Under the pieces are notes generated by a model. The model was not told the origin of the DNA and ran no database searches. It saw only the letters and a program-made list of their open reading frames with translations. A DNA stretch of 64,000 nt from Hyphomicrobiales bacterium (GTDB taxonomy: Bacteria; Pseudomonadota; Alphaproteobacteria; Rhizobiales; Rhizobiaceae), in NCBI GenBank assembly GCA_900469345.1, contig UBWZ01000007.1, positions 62,001 through 126,000 on the forward strand, written 5' to 3'. Positions 16,264 to 25,586 of the stretch are shown here, one piece after another. Within the stretch, counting starts at the first letter, position 1. Every line of letters begins with the position of its first letter. A program made the position numbers and the translations under genes.

Positions 16264-17619
16264 TCATCTTTGAGACGGAAGCTGCGGCCGCAGCGGCGGA
16301 TCGAGAACGGCTTCCATCGCTCGCGCGATCTGCATCAGTCTCCCGTCGCCTCCGAGCGGTCCGGTCACCTGAAGACCGAGCGGCAAATGTCCGTCACCGC
16401 CGCAGGGAAGGCTCACGGATGGCTGGCCGCTCATGTTGGCAAAGCCGCTTGACAGGATCTCGCCCTGCTCGCCGTCCTCCGTGAACTCCGGATCCTCGAT
16501 CGGCGAAGGGAAGGGCACGCTTGGACCGACGAGCACATCCACATCGTCAAACACAGCCTCGACCGCTGCCCGCAGCCTTGCACGAAAATCTTGTGCACGA
16601 ATATAATCCACGGCCGACATTCGAAACCCCGCCTCGATCTGCGCGCGGGTGCGCGGCGCATAGCCGGCTGGGTTTTCCGCATGGAGTTTCGCGTGGATGA
16701 CGGAGGCCTCCGGTAAGACAATGCGCCGCAGCTCCGAATTCGCCATCGCGAGCTCCGGAATATCGACGCGGCGAACGATGGCACCCGCGTCAGCGAACCT
16801 TTGCAGCACCTCGGCCAGATTGGCGGCAACCGCCGGCGTCAGTTCCGGGCTGTCGCAGTGAAAGCGCGCGGCCCCAATCCTGACGCCGGAAAGATCGAGA
16901 GGCGGAAGCGGAAGATCGGCACCGCTGATGACGCCGAGCAGCGCCGTCGCATCCTCGACATTGCGGGCGAGGGGCCCCGCGTGATCGAGGCTCCAGGACA
17001 GCGGAAAGACGCCGTCGAGCGGAACCAGACCAAAGCTCGGTTTCAGCCCGGCAATGCCGCAATAGGAAGCGGGTATCCGGATCGAGCCGCCGGTGTCGGT
17101 ACCGACGGCCAGCGGCACGATGCCCGCCGCGACGAGGGCCGCCGAACCGCCGCTCGACCCTCCCGAGGTGCGGCCGGTGTCGTGCGGATTGTTGGTCTGC
17201 CCGACATCCGGATGCGCGATGCCATAGGCATATTCGAGAAGATTGGCCTTGCAGAAAATGATTGCACCAGCCTCCCGCAGGCGCTGCACCAGAACAGCGT
17301 CCTTGCCCGCCGGCACGGGCGGACGGACCCTGCTGCCGAACCCCGTCGGTACGCCTGAGACATCGATCAGGTCCTTGATGGCCACAGGGATACCATGCAG
17401 CGGCCCGCGATCCTGCCCGGCTCTCAGCTCCCGCTCGGCCTGCGCCGCTTCGGCGAGGGCGGTGGCGTCGAGCCTGAACGTGACCGCGTTGAGCACGGGC
17501 TCGATCCTGTCCAGCGATCGGATGGCCGCCTCCACGACATCGACCGGCGTAAGCGACCCTTCGCGATAGGCCCGCCCCAGCTGCGCCACGCTCAGGAATG
17601 CAATCTCGTCGTCCGTCAT
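16264..17619 (-). CDS. Amidase-signature hydrolase
   Basis: A 451-residue amidase-signature enzyme. The Ser-cis-Ser-Lys triad is visible: Lys in [10 protein letters not shown], Ser in [16 protein letters not shown], and Ser in [16 protein letters not shown]. It probably hydrolyses a carboxamide in the cytoplasm. ATG 17619 follows GGAG and gives the normal family N-terminus. It lies 77 bp after the ABC importer's binding-protein gene on the same strand, as last gene of a unit beginning with a proline-iminopeptidase-like gene. Plant-signal LuxR loci of the PipR kind carry peptidase and ABC genes, so this amidase may process an imported amide. Confidence 0.9.
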   Translation of the reverse strand: MTDDEIAFLSVAQLGRAYREGSLTPVDVVEAAIRSLDRIEPVLNAVTFRLDATALAEAAQAERELRAGQDRGPLHGIPVAIKDLIDVSGVPTGFGSRVRPPVPAGKDAVLVQRLREAGAIIFCKANLLEYAYGIAHPDVGQTNNPHDTGRTSGGSSGGSAALVAAGIVPLAVGTDTGGSIRIPASYCGIAGLKPSFGLVPLDGVFPLSWSLDHAGPLARNVEDATALLGVISGADLPLPPLDLSGVRIGAARFHCDSPELTPAVAANLAEVLQRFADAGAIVRRVDIPELAMANSELRRIVLPEASVIHAKLHAENPAGYAPRTRAQIEAGFRMSAVDYIRAQDFRARLRAAVEAVFDDVDVLVGPSVPFPSPIEDPEFTEDGEQGEILSSGFANMSGQPSVSLPCGGDGHLPLGLQVTGPLGGDGRLMQIARAMEAVLDPPLRPQLPSQR

Positions 17620-17696
17620 GTCCTGCTCCACCCGGTATCGAAATGCCCCGCCGCCGGAAAGCGGCGAGACATGATCGTTGCGTGCCGGCACGCGTC

Positions 17697-19211
17697 TCAG
17701 TTCTTGACCGTGTCTTCCAGGAAGAAGCGGCCAAGCGGATTCTGGTAGAAGTTCTCGACGTTTTTGCGGGCGACGTTGATGTAGGGGCTGTAGTAGAGGT
17801 CGATCCAGTTGACGTCGTCCTTGGCCATCTTCTGGAGGTCGACATACATCTGCTCGCGCTTTTTGGGGTCGAGTTCCAGACGTGCCTTGCCGACGAGATC
17901 CTTGACGGCCTCGTTCTTGTAGTTGGTCGAGTAGTTGTTGTTGGAATCGTGGCCGAGCACGAAGGTCGTCTTCTGGTCCGGGTCGAGAATGTCGTTGGTC
18001 CAGTAGTTGACCGAGATATCGTAATCGCCGGCGACCGTCATGTCCCATTCCTGGCTCGGATCCACCTTCTGCAGGTTGGCGGTGATGCCGGCCTTGGCGA
18101 GCTGCTGCTGCAGCAGGACGCCGGTCTGTTCGTCCACTTCATCACCGGCGCGGATGAGATAGTTCAGCGTCAGCTTCGACACGCCGGCAGCGGCCAGCAG
18201 CGACTTGGCCTTTTCAGGGTCATAGGGGCGCTGCAAGTTGTCGGCATAGTGATAGAGCGCGCCCTTCGGAATGTAGGAATTGGCGATCGTGCCCTGGCCA
18301 AAGGTCACGGCCTCGACGATCGCCTTCTTGTCGATCGCGAGATCCAGAGCCTGGCGCACTTCCTTCTTGCCGAGGTCTCCATGCGCATGGTTGATCAGCA
18401 GATGGTCTTCCCGTGTCGAGGGATCGATCAGCACGGTGAGATTGGTGTCCTTCTTCAGCTCGGCGACCCGCGAGAAGGGCACGAAGATGGCTGCGTCGAG
18501 CTGTCCGGCCTGCACGTTGAGCATGCGGGTGTTGTCGTCGGGCACGGAGATCCATTCCACGCCGTCGAGCTTTACGCGGTCCGCCTGCCAGAAGTTCGGG
18601 TTCTTCTTGAGGATGATGCGGTCACCGCGCCGCCATTCCTCGACTGTGAAGGCACCGGACGCAACCGGCTTCTCCGCATAGGCATCCGGCCCGAGCGCCT
18701 CCATGCCGGCCTTCGAGATCACCGAGGCGTTGGGCAGTGCCAGCGTCGACAGGAAGGGCGCCGACGGATTCTTCAGCTTGATCGTTAGCGTATGCGGGTC
18801 GGTCGCGACCGCCGTGTCGATGACCTTGTAGGAATCGCTCCAGAGCGAGGCGGCATCGTCGCGGATGCGCAGCAGGCTGAAGGCGGCGTCCGACGCCGTC
18901 AGCGGCGAGCCGTCCGAGAACTTTGCGTCACGGATCTTGAAGACATAGGTGAGCCCGTCGTCCGAGGCGGTCCAGCTTTCGGCCAGACCAGGTTCGAGCT
19001 TGGTGCCGGTCTTGTCGACCCGGATCAGCACATCATAGACGTTCGAAAATACCCAGTTGTCGATATTCTGGGCGGTCTTGATCGGGTCGAACGTGGTCGA
19101 GTCCTCCCGGCGCCCGATAGTAAGGACGCCTGCCGCTTCCGCATAGCTCGCGCTGAGCGTCAGGCCGGCGAGAAGCGCGGCAAGTCCGATGGATTTCCAT
19201 GTCTTGGTCAT
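17697..19211 (-). CDS. ABC transporter substrate-binding protein, dipeptide/oligopeptide family 5
   Basis: A 504-residue periplasmic binding protein. MTKTWKSIGLAALLAGLTL...AEAA is a Sec signal peptide. The mature part shows SBP_bac_5 landmarks: the GLAESWTASDDGLTYVFKIR segment, FSDGSPLTASDAAFSL, and KEVRQALDLAIDKKAIVE. Such proteins capture peptides, opines or related solutes. It sits in one transcription unit with two permeases and a double ATPase, and is separated from the ATPase gene by 16 bp. By analogy with PipR systems it may import the inducing plant-derived amide. No specificity residues can be judged by eye. Confidence 0.92.
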   Translation of the reverse strand: MTKTWKSIGLAALLAGLTLSASYAEAAGVLTIGRREDSTTFDPIKTAQNIDNWVFSNVYDVLIRVDKTGTKLEPGLAESWTASDDGLTYVFKIRDAKFSDGSPLTASDAAFSLLRIRDDAASLWSDSYKVIDTAVATDPHTLTIKLKNPSAPFLSTLALPNASVISKAGMEALGPDAYAEKPVASGAFTVEEWRRGDRIILKKNPNFWQADRVKLDGVEWISVPDDNTRMLNVQAGQLDAAIFVPFSRVAELKKDTNLTVLIDPSTREDHLLINHAHGDLGKKEVRQALDLAIDKKAIVEAVTFGQGTIANSYIPKGALYHYADNLQRPYDPEKAKSLLAAAGVSKLTLNYLIRAGDEVDEQTGVLLQQQLAKAGITANLQKVDPSQEWDMTVAGDYDISVNYWTNDILDPDQKTTFVLGHDSNNNYSTNYKNEAVKDLVGKARLELDPKKREQMYVDLQKMAKDDVNWIDLYYSPYINVARKNVENFYQNPLGRFFLEDTVKN

Positions 19212-19227
19212 GTGTCTGTTCCCTTTG

Positions 19228-20940
19228 TTATGATGGCATGCGTTTGACAGGCAGTTCCGGCAGGATCGACTGGACGCTCCCCGACGCCTTCTGCCCGAGC
19301 AGCGGCCGGTCCGGGTCGATATCGGGAATGGCGGCAATGAGAGCCGCGGTGTACTCGTGCTTCGGCCGGGCGAACACCTCGTCCGAGCGGCCCTCCTCGA
19401 CGACCTCGCCGCGATACATCACCACCACGCGCTCACAAAGATTGCGGACGATGGCGAGGTCATGGGCAATGAACAGCAGCGTCAGGTTCATCTTCAGCGT
19501 CAGCTCGCGAAACAGGGCGATGATCTGCGCCTGGATCGTCACGTCGAGCGCGGCGACACATTCGTCGGCGATGATCATCTTGGGATCGACCGCAAGCGCC
19601 CGGGCAATGCCGGCGCGCTGGCACTGGCCGCCGCTCATGCTCCGTGGCTTGCGCTGTGCGAACTCTCGATCGAGCCCGACCAGATCGAGCAGTTCACCGA
19701 CGCGCCCGGGAATAGCCAACCGTGCCACCTTGCCCTGAACCGCAAGCACTTCGGCAAGCGTCTGGCCAATCGTCATCCGCGGGTTGAGGGCGTTGTAGGG
19801 GTCCTGGAAGACCATCGCAGTCTCGCGGCGCAGCTTGGCGAGGCCCGCGGTTCGCTGCTGCCCGACATCGATGCCGTCAAAGGTCACATGTCCGGACGAA
19901 ATCTCGGTCAGGCCGAGGATCGCCCGCGCCAGGGTACTCTTGCCGCTGCCCGATTCACCAACGATGCCGATCGTCTCGCCGGGCATGACCTGCAGGCTGA
20001 CGCCGGATACCGCCTTGACCGTCTTTGCCCCTGCCTTGAAGAGGCTGCCGCCGCTGCGGAAATCCACATGCAGGTCGTCGATCTCCAAAAGCGGCTTGGT
20101 GATCGGCCTTGGGTTTTCATCCCTTGCCGCAGGCCCGGTCGCCTGGTCGGGCATCGACGGGTGGCTGTTGATGAGGTTGATCGTATAGGGGTCCTGCGGC
20201 CGCGCCAGGATCTGTCGCTTCGGGCCCTGTTCGAGCAGCCGGCCGCCCTGCATCACGGCGATCCGGTCACAGGTCTGCGCGACGATGCCAAGGTCGTGCG
20301 TGATCAGGATGATCGACAGCCCTCTCTTGTCCCGGATATCCATCAGCAGCGCCAGGATCTGAGCCTGGATGGTCACGTCGAGCGCCGTGGTCGGTTCGTC
20401 GGCGATCAGGATCTTCGGATCGCACGACAGGGCGACGCCGATCATGGCGCGCTGCCGCATGCCGCCGGAGAACTCGTGCGGATAGCTGTCATACTGGCGG
20501 ATGGGGTCGGGGAAGCCAACCTGTGTCAGGATCTCGACCGCCGCCTCGCGCGCCTGCGCTGCGCCGATCTTCTGGTGATAGCGGATGCCCTCGGCGATCT
20601 GGTCGCCGATCCGCATGACCGGATCGAGATGACTGGTAGGGTTCTGGAAGATCATGCCGATCTCGCCGCCGCGCACCTCGAGCATCTCGGCATCGCTGAT
20701 CCTGGTCAGGTCGCGCCCGGCCAGCACCACCGTGCCGGCATCGATCGTGATCAGCGACGAAGGCATCAGGCGCACCAGGGTGCGGCAGAGCAGGCTCTTG
20801 CCGGAACCGCTTTCGCCGACAAGGCCGAGGATCTCGCCCTTGGCGAGGTCGAAGGAGACGTGGTCGATCAGCGTTCGCGGGCTGTCGTCCATGCGGACAC
20901 TAACGGTGAGATCTTTCACGGACAGCACGGAGGCGCTCAT
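19228..20940 (-). CDS. ABC transporter ATPase, fused DppD-DppF type
   Basis: A 570-residue protein with two complete ATP-binding domains in tandem. The first has Walker [16 protein letters not shown], signature [12 protein letters not shown] and Walker [14 protein letters not shown]. The second has [29 protein letters not shown] and [13 protein letters not shown], in which the usual Pro of the Walker B extension (DEP) is Cys. Each domain ends with the oligopeptide-transporter C-terminal region. It energises the adjacent importer; a fused subunit replaces separate DppD and DppF. Its start overlaps the permease stop by 4 bp, indicating coupled translation. Confidence 0.93.
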   Translation of the reverse strand: MSASVLSVKDLTVSVRMDDSPRTLIDHVSFDLAKGEILGLVGESGSGKSLLCRTLVRLMPSSLITIDAGTVVLAGRDLTRISDAEMLEVRGGEIGMIFQNPTSHLDPVMRIGDQIAEGIRYHQKIGAAQAREAAVEILTQVGFPDPIRQYDSYPHEFSGGMRQRAMIGVALSCDPKILIADEPTTALDVTIQAQILALLMDIRDKRGLSIILITHDLGIVAQTCDRIAVMQGGRLLEQGPKRQILARPQDPYTINLINSHPSMPDQATGPAARDENPRPITKPLLEIDDLHVDFRSGGSLFKAGAKTVKAVSGVSLQVMPGETIGIVGESGSGKSTLARAILGLTEISSGHVTFDGIDVGQQRTAGLAKLRRETAMVFQDPYNALNPRMTIGQTLAEVLAVQGKVARLAIPGRVGELLDLVGLDREFAQRKPRSMSGGQCQRAGIARALAVDPKMIIADECVAALDVTIQAQIIALFRELTLKMNLTLLFIAHDLAIVRNLCERVVVMYRGEVVEEGRSDEVFARPKHEYTAALIAAIPDIDPDRPLLGQKASGSVQSILPELPVKRMPS

Positions 20941-21788
20941 TCGTGGACCCCGAGAAGTTCGCCGAGGGCATCACCCAGCATGCTGAAGCCAAAGGCGAGG
21001 CAGACGATTGAGAGGCCGGGAAAGAGGGCGATCCACCAGGCCGTGGTGATGAAACTCTGCCCCTCGGCCACCATCACGCCCCACTCTGCGACCGGCGGCT
21101 GCACGCCGAGCCCCAGATAGCTGACGGCGGCACCGCTCAACAGCACGAGCGTCGCGTCCGACATGGAGAAGACGATGGAGCCGGCGATCGCATTCGGGAG
21201 CAGATGGCGGAACATGATGCGGGTACGGCTGAACCCCAGGCTGACGGCGGCAACCGCATAGTCGCTGCCTTTCAGCACCAGCATCTGCGCGCGAATGAGG
21301 CGGGCATAGGAAACCCAGCCCACCAGGGCCATGGCAATGTAGAAGCTGCCGAGCCCGGGCCCGAGAATGGCGATGATCGACAACATCAGCACCAGGAAGG
21401 GGAAGGCGAGGATGATGTCGACGAGCCGCATGAACACGGCATCGATGATGCCGCCAAAGAAGCCGGCGATCGTGCCGACGGTGGTCCCGATCAGAAACGG
21501 AAAGAGCACGCCGATCACGGCGATCTGCAGATCGATCTGCGCACCCCAGATGACCCGGGAGAGAATGTCGCGCCCGAAATTGTCCGTCCCGAGGAGATGC
21601 GCCAAAGAGGGCGGCTGCAGCCGCGCGGCTGCGTCCTGGAAGATCGGATCGTAGGGTGCCACGAGCGGCCCTGCGACCGAGAGGAACAGGAAGAACGTCA
21701 GTATTGCGATCCCGACCACCAAGGTCAGGCGCCGTCCGGCGAAGCGGCGCCAGGCCGGGGCTGCAGGCAGGGCCAATCCGGCACTCAT
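20937..21788 (-). CDS. ABC transporter permease, DppC-like
   Basis: A 283-residue inner-membrane permease with six or so membrane spans, an N-terminal cytoplasmic tail and the DppC landmark GTDNFGRDILSRVIWGAQIDL. The conserved ATPase-contact loop is around YAVAAVSLGFSRTRIMFRHLLPNA. Starts and stops overlap its neighbours by 4 bp on both sides, so the importer genes form one translationally coupled operon. It forms the heterodimeric channel with the DppB-like protein encoded upstream. Confidence 0.93.
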   Translation of the reverse strand: MSAGLALPAAPAWRRFAGRRLTLVVGIAILTFFLFLSVAGPLVAPYDPIFQDAAARLQPPSLAHLLGTDNFGRDILSRVIWGAQIDLQIAVIGVLFPFLIGTTVGTIAGFFGGIIDAVFMRLVDIILAFPFLVLMLSIIAILGPGLGSFYIAMALVGWVSYARLIRAQMLVLKGSDYAVAAVSLGFSRTRIMFRHLLPNAIAGSIVFSMSDATLVLLSGAAVSYLGLGVQPPVAEWGVMVAEGQSFITTAWWIALFPGLSIVCLAFGFSMLGDALGELLGVHE

Positions 21789-22723
21789 AGCTTCACCCGC
21801 GGATCGACGGCGACCGTGACGATGTCGGCGATGAAGTTGACGAGCACGGTTGCGCAGGCAAACGTCATGGCGACGCCCTGCACGACCATGTAGTCGCGCG
21901 AGAAAATTGCCCGCACCAGAAGCTGACCCATGCCCGGTAGCGCAAACACGCTTTCGACGACCACCGTGCCGCCGATCAGCCAGCCGATATTGACGGCGAG
22001 CAGATTGATCGTCGGAACGAGGGAGTTCGGCACCACGTGGCGCCAGAAGACGATGCCTTCCGGCATGCCACGCGCCCGCGCCGCGGTGGCGACGTCCGAC
22101 TTCAGGGCTTCCACCATGGCCGACCGCAGGCTTCGGGTGAGGACTGTCGAGAGCGACAGGGCGACCGTCAGGCTGGGCAGGACGAGATGGGCCAGCTTGT
22201 CCCCGAGGCTGGAACCGTAGCCGGACACCGGAAGAACGCCGAGCTGGACGCTGAACAGGATGATCAGCATCAGGCCGAGCCAGAACGGCGGCAAACCGAT
22301 CCCGAAGGTGGAGACAATCCGCACGGCATGATCTGGCGCGCGCCCGACATTGCGGGCGGCGATCGCCGACATCGGAAGTGCGATCACGATGGACAGGACG
22401 ACACTGGCAAGGACGAGCGTGAGCGTCGGCTCGATGCGGGTCGAAATCAACGGCAGGACGTCGATCTTGTAGAGGATCGACTTGCCCATTTCGCCATTGG
22501 CGAGGTTTTTCAGAAAGTAGAAATACTGCAGCCAGATGGGCTGGTCGAGACCGTATTGGGCGCGGATATTGGCGAGCGCCGTCGGCGTCGCCCGGGTCCC
22601 GAGAATGTTGCGCGCCGGGTCACCGGGAATGAGGCGCACCAGAATGAAGGTGATGACGCTGATCCCGAACAGGACGGGGAGAAATTGCACCGGGCGGGTC
22701 AGGACAAACTTATAGCGGTGCAT
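21785..22723 (-). CDS. ABC transporter permease, DppB-like
   Basis: A 312-residue permease with an N-terminal first membrane span (FLPVLFGISVITFILVRLIP), the family motif GDPARNILG and the typical YGLDQPIWLQYFYFLKNLANG region, then five further spans and the EAA-like loop (VATAARARGMPEGIVFWRHVVPNSL). It is the first transporter gene downstream of the proline-iminopeptidase-like gene (51-bp gap). Together they form the solute importer of the LuxR-solo locus. Confidence 0.93.
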   Translation of the reverse strand: MHRYKFVLTRPVQFLPVLFGISVITFILVRLIPGDPARNILGTRATPTALANIRAQYGLDQPIWLQYFYFLKNLANGEMGKSILYKIDVLPLISTRIEPTLTLVLASVVLSIVIALPMSAIAARNVGRAPDHAVRIVSTFGIGLPPFWLGLMLIILFSVQLGVLPVSGYGSSLGDKLAHLVLPSLTVALSLSTVLTRSLRSAMVEALKSDVATAARARGMPEGIVFWRHVVPNSLVPTINLLAVNIGWLIGGTVVVESVFALPGMGQLLVRAIFSRDYMVVQGVAMTFACATVLVNFIADIVTVAVDPRVKL

Positions 22724-22774
22724 GGGGGCGCCTGCCTTCCGGTCGGTCTCGGGCTTCGCTCGCTCGATTGTGCA

Positions 22775-23665
22775 TCAGTCTGCCCTGTGGCGCGACAGAA
22801 AGTCGATCAAGGCCGGATAATAGTCCTGCGGGTTCTCGTAGAACGGCATGTGGCTGGCATTGGCGAAGACCTTGAGTTCCGCGTTCGGCAGGGCGAGCTT
22901 CATCCGCAGGGCGCAGGCCGGCGTCAGCTCGTCATGCTCCCCGGTGGTGATCAGCACCGGCATCGTCAGACGGGGCAGATCGGGGATCCGGTTCCAGTCC
23001 TTGAGGTTGCCGATATAGAGAAACTCGTTGGGGCCCTGCATAGTCTCATAGGGTCCCATGTTCCAGTCGTCCAGCGAGCGGCGCACCGGTGCCGGCCATT
23101 CCGGAAGGCGGCAGACGTGCCGGTAGTTGAGAATGGAGACCGCCGCCAGATATTCCGGGTGGCTGTAGGTGCCCTGTGCCTCGTGCTTTTGCATCATCGA
23201 GACCGTTTCGGGACCAAGCGCCGCTCTCAGCCGCTCCAGCTCGGTGACGAGATGCGGCATGTCCGCGACGGTGTCCTCCAGGATGAGGGTCTGGAGGTTT
23301 TCCGGATAGGTGAGCGCATAATCAATTGCCAGCCAGCCGCCCCAGGAGTGCCCCAGCATATGCACCTTGCCGAGGCCGAGCGCCTTCCGCACAGTCTCGG
23401 TCTCTTCCACATAGCGGCCGATGGTCCAAAGCGACCGATCCTGCGGCCGGTCTGAGGCCCCCGTCCCCAACTGGTCGAAGGCGACCACGCGGTAACCCTG
23501 GTCGATCAGGCAGGAATGCGCTTCCCGCAGGTAATCGCAGGGCAGGCCCGGTCCGCCATTGAGACAAAAGACGGTCTCGTTGCCGCTCCCGAAGCTGTAG
23601 GTGACGACATTATAGCCGTCGACCTCGACGTCCTGACGCGTCCCCGGCTCGATTTCACGCCACAT
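22775..23665 (-). CDS. Proline iminopeptidase-like alpha/beta hydrolase (Pip, copy 1)
   Basis: A 296-residue cytoplasmic alpha/beta hydrolase of the proline-specific peptidase (tricorn factor F1) family. It has the oxyanion motif LNGGPGLPCDYLR, nucleophile Ser in GHSWGGWLA, acid in TTGEHDELTPA and catalytic His in NASHMPFYE. The family cleaves N-terminal residues, often proline, from short peptides. There is no signal peptide. It is divergent from the luxR gene, with 127 bp between starts containing a lux-box-like palindrome, and heads the ABC importer/amidase unit. In Xanthomonas, Pseudomonas and other plant-associated bacteria, pip genes beside LuxR solos are their direct targets. Confidence 0.9.
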   Translation of the reverse strand: MWREIEPGTRQDVEVDGYNVVTYSFGSGNETVFCLNGGPGLPCDYLREAHSCLIDQGYRVVAFDQLGTGASDRPQDRSLWTIGRYVEETETVRKALGLGKVHMLGHSWGGWLAIDYALTYPENLQTLILEDTVADMPHLVTELERLRAALGPETVSMMQKHEAQGTYSHPEYLAAVSILNYRHVCRLPEWPAPVRRSLDDWNMGPYETMQGPNEFLYIGNLKDWNRIPDLPRLTMPVLITTGEHDELTPACALRMKLALPNAELKVFANASHMPFYENPQDYYPALIDFLSRHRAD

Positions 23666-23691
23666 TGACAGCTCCGGACCAAGATTCTACT

Positions 23692-23708
23692 TGCCCAAGA
23701 ACTGGGCA
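23692..23708. promoter_or_regulatory. Candidate pip box (lux-box-like palindrome)
   Basis: TGCCCA-N5-TGGGCA is a perfect 6-bp dyad in the 127-bp region between the divergent pip and luxR starts. Its length and symmetry suit a LuxR-dimer site. Two direct copies of CAGCTAT follow 10 bp apart (23733-23739 and 23743-23749) and could be further binding half-sites. Target assignment is inferred from position. Confidence 0.55.
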
Positions 23709-23792
23709 TGGCTAAATTTTTACCGAAGCCGGCAGCTATTGCCAGCTATAACAAGTGATAGGTGCGGCAATCGTACCCGCCCGGAGCCCGCA

Positions 23793-24575
23793 ATGCTTGA
23801 TGAAATCGGCACGATCAGACGGCAACTGACGGCGCCCGAGACGCTCGAAGCGCGCATCGACCGTGCATTCGATGCGATGAAGGCGATCGGGTTCGACGCC
23901 ATGATCTATGATTATACGCCCGTCCCTTACGACCTGGACGGCCAGATCATGGTGCCGTCGCTGCTAAAACTGCGCAATATTTCCGAAGACATGCGGGAAT
24001 ACTGGTTCGATCGCGGCTATTTCCGCATCGACCCGGTGCAGCAACTGGCGCTTCGCACGAGCGCGCCCTTTTACTGGAACTACGACACGTGCACGGACAG
24101 CCCGATCGGCCGCTTCATGAGCGACGACACCGCACCCGTGCGGCGCTATCTGCGGGAGCGCGATATGTCCACCGGGGTCACGGTTCCCGTCCACATGCCG
24201 CGCGGTGACTGTGCGACCGTGACCGGCATACGGTTCGGTGCCGACCGGGCGTTCGAGCAGCATGCCTTGCGTTCGATTGCCGACTTCAATCTCCTCGCCC
24301 ATGTCTTTCACGAAGCGATCTGTCCGCTATTCGACAACAATGCCTTCAGCGTCGGCAAGATACGGCTGACCGAGCGGGAGCGGGAATGCCTGCGGTATTC
24401 GGCCGAAGGGCTGTCGGCCAAGGAGATCTCCCGCATCATCGAACGGTCGGTGCCGACTGTCGTCATGCATCTCAATGCCGCGGCCAAGAAGCTCGGCGCC
24501 CGCAACCGGACCCAGGCGGTGGTGCGCGCGGCGCATTACCGGCTGCTCGAGGACCGGCCATCCTATCTGTTGTGA
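23793..24575 (+). CDS. LuxR solo of the plant-associated (OryR/XccR/PsoR/PipR/NesR) type
   Basis: A 260-residue regulator with an N-terminal autoinducer-binding domain and a C-terminal LuxR helix-turn-helix (LTERERECLRYSAEGLSAKEI). Aligned by spacing to TraR, Asp80-Pro81 and Trp95 match the invariant D70-P71 and W85. The two ligand-contact positions W57 and Y61 are Met67 and Trp71. Exactly these two changes define the plant-responsive LuxR subfamily, which senses plant compounds and not acyl-homoserine lactones. No luxI gene lies in the window. Flanking pip genes, ABC importer and amidase match the PipR locus of Pseudomonas, where an ethanolamine derivative is the inducer. ATG 23793 follows GGAG. 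Confidence 0.92.
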   Translation: MLDEIGTIRRQLTAPETLEARIDRAFDAMKAIGFDAMIYDYTPVPYDLDGQIMVPSLLKLRNISEDMREYWFDRGYFRIDPVQQLALRTSAPFYWNYDTCTDSPIGRFMSDDTAPVRRYLRERDMSTGVTVPVHMPRGDCATVTGIRFGADRAFEQHALRSIADFNLLAHVFHEAICPLFDNNAFSVGKIRLTERERECLRYSAEGLSAKEISRIIERSVPTVVMHLNAAAKKLGARNRTQAVVRAAHYRLLEDRPSYLL

Positions 24576-24638
24576 TAGCTGACGCGGGGCGTGCAGCGTC
24601 GCTAAAAGTCTTCTTGCCTATGAGACAGGGAGACCCCG

Positions 24639-25541
24639 ATGGCCGAGATTCCAAGCAGCCAAGACTATCTGCCGTTCGGCGAGTACCGCACCTGGTACCG
24701 GATCACGGGCTCGCTGAATTCGCCGAGACTGCCGCTGGTCGTCGCTCATGGCGGCCCGGGCTGCACCCACGACTACGTCGATTCTTTTAAGGGTATTGCC
24801 GAACTGGACGGACGCGCAGTCATCCACTACGACCAGCTCGGCAACGGACACTCGACCCGACTGCCGGACAAGGGCCCCGACTTCTGGACGCCGGCGCTGT
24901 TCCTCGACGAACTGGACGCCCTGCTGCGACATCTCGGCATTGCGGATCGCTACGCCTTTCTCGGCCAGTCCTGGGGCGGAATGCTGGGCGCCGAACACGC
25001 AGTGCGCCGGCCGGAGGGTCTAAAGGCCCTGGTCATCGCCAATTCGCCCGCCAACATGCACACATGGGTCGCTGAAGCGAACCGCTTGCGGGCCGACCTT
25101 CCGCAGGACGTCCAGGATCGGCTGCTGCGCCACGAACAGGCCGGGACGATCACCGATCCGGACTATATCGCCGCGTCGCAGATCTTCTACGACCGGCATG
25201 TCTGCCGCGTCACGCCTTGGCCGCCGGAGGTGGCGCGGACCTTCGCCGCCATGGATGAGGACAATACCGTCTATCGCCACATGAACGGACCGACCGAGTT
25301 CCACGTCATCGGCACGATGAAGGATTGGACGATCGAGGATCGCCTGCATCTCATCGAGGCGCCGACGCTGCTGATCTCCGGTGCGCATGACGAAGCGACG
25401 CCGCTGGTAGTCAAGCCCTACGTCGACCAAGTGCCGGGATGCGAGTGGGTGTTGTTCGAGCAGTCGAGCCACATGCCGCATGTCGAGGAAAAGGAACTGT
25501 GCCTTCGGACCGTCTCCGGCTTCCTGTCGCGACACGACTGA
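24639..25541 (+). CDS. Proline iminopeptidase-like alpha/beta hydrolase (Pip, copy 2)
   Basis: A 300-residue paralogue of the hydrolase at 22775, with the same catalytic layout: [13 protein letters not shown], nucleophile GQSWGGMLG, acid in SGAHDEATP, His in [10 protein letters not shown]. It lacks a signal peptide. It follows luxR by 63 bp on the same strand and has its own GGGAGA ribosome site. The two copies differ widely, so they are old paralogues or separately acquired and may have different substrates. Presence of pip genes on both sides of the regulator strengthens assignment to the PipR-type system. Confidence 0.9.
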   Translation: MAEIPSSQDYLPFGEYRTWYRITGSLNSPRLPLVVAHGGPGCTHDYVDSFKGIAELDGRAVIHYDQLGNGHSTRLPDKGPDFWTPALFLDELDALLRHLGIADRYAFLGQSWGGMLGAEHAVRRPEGLKALVIANSPANMHTWVAEANRLRADLPQDVQDRLLRHEQAGTITDPDYIAASQIFYDRHVCRVTPWPPEVARTFAAMDEDNTVYRHMNGPTEFHVIGTMKDWTIEDRLHLIEAPTLLISGAHDEATPLVVKPYVDQVPGCEWVLFEQSSHMPHVEEKELCLRTVSGFLSRHD

Positions 25542-25586
25542 GCCGCCGAATGCCGGGTCTGCACTGGCGGCGCAAGGGTGGGTGCC

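Noticed and set aside
17620..18048. N-terminal extension of the amidase frame
   Set aside because: It would run into the binding-protein gene in another frame. The family N-terminus and a GGAG ribosome site place the start at 17619.
19357..21120. Long plus-strand open frame (587 codons) opposite the ABC ATPase and permease genes
   Set aside because: Its translation has no domain and is rich in Arg, His, Asp and Gln, the usual mirror of high-GC coding DNA. The minus strand encodes unmistakable Walker motifs.
24618..24637. Possible second lux-box-like site before the second pip gene
   Set aside because: Only TTGCC of one half resembles the upstream palindrome, and the dyad is poor.
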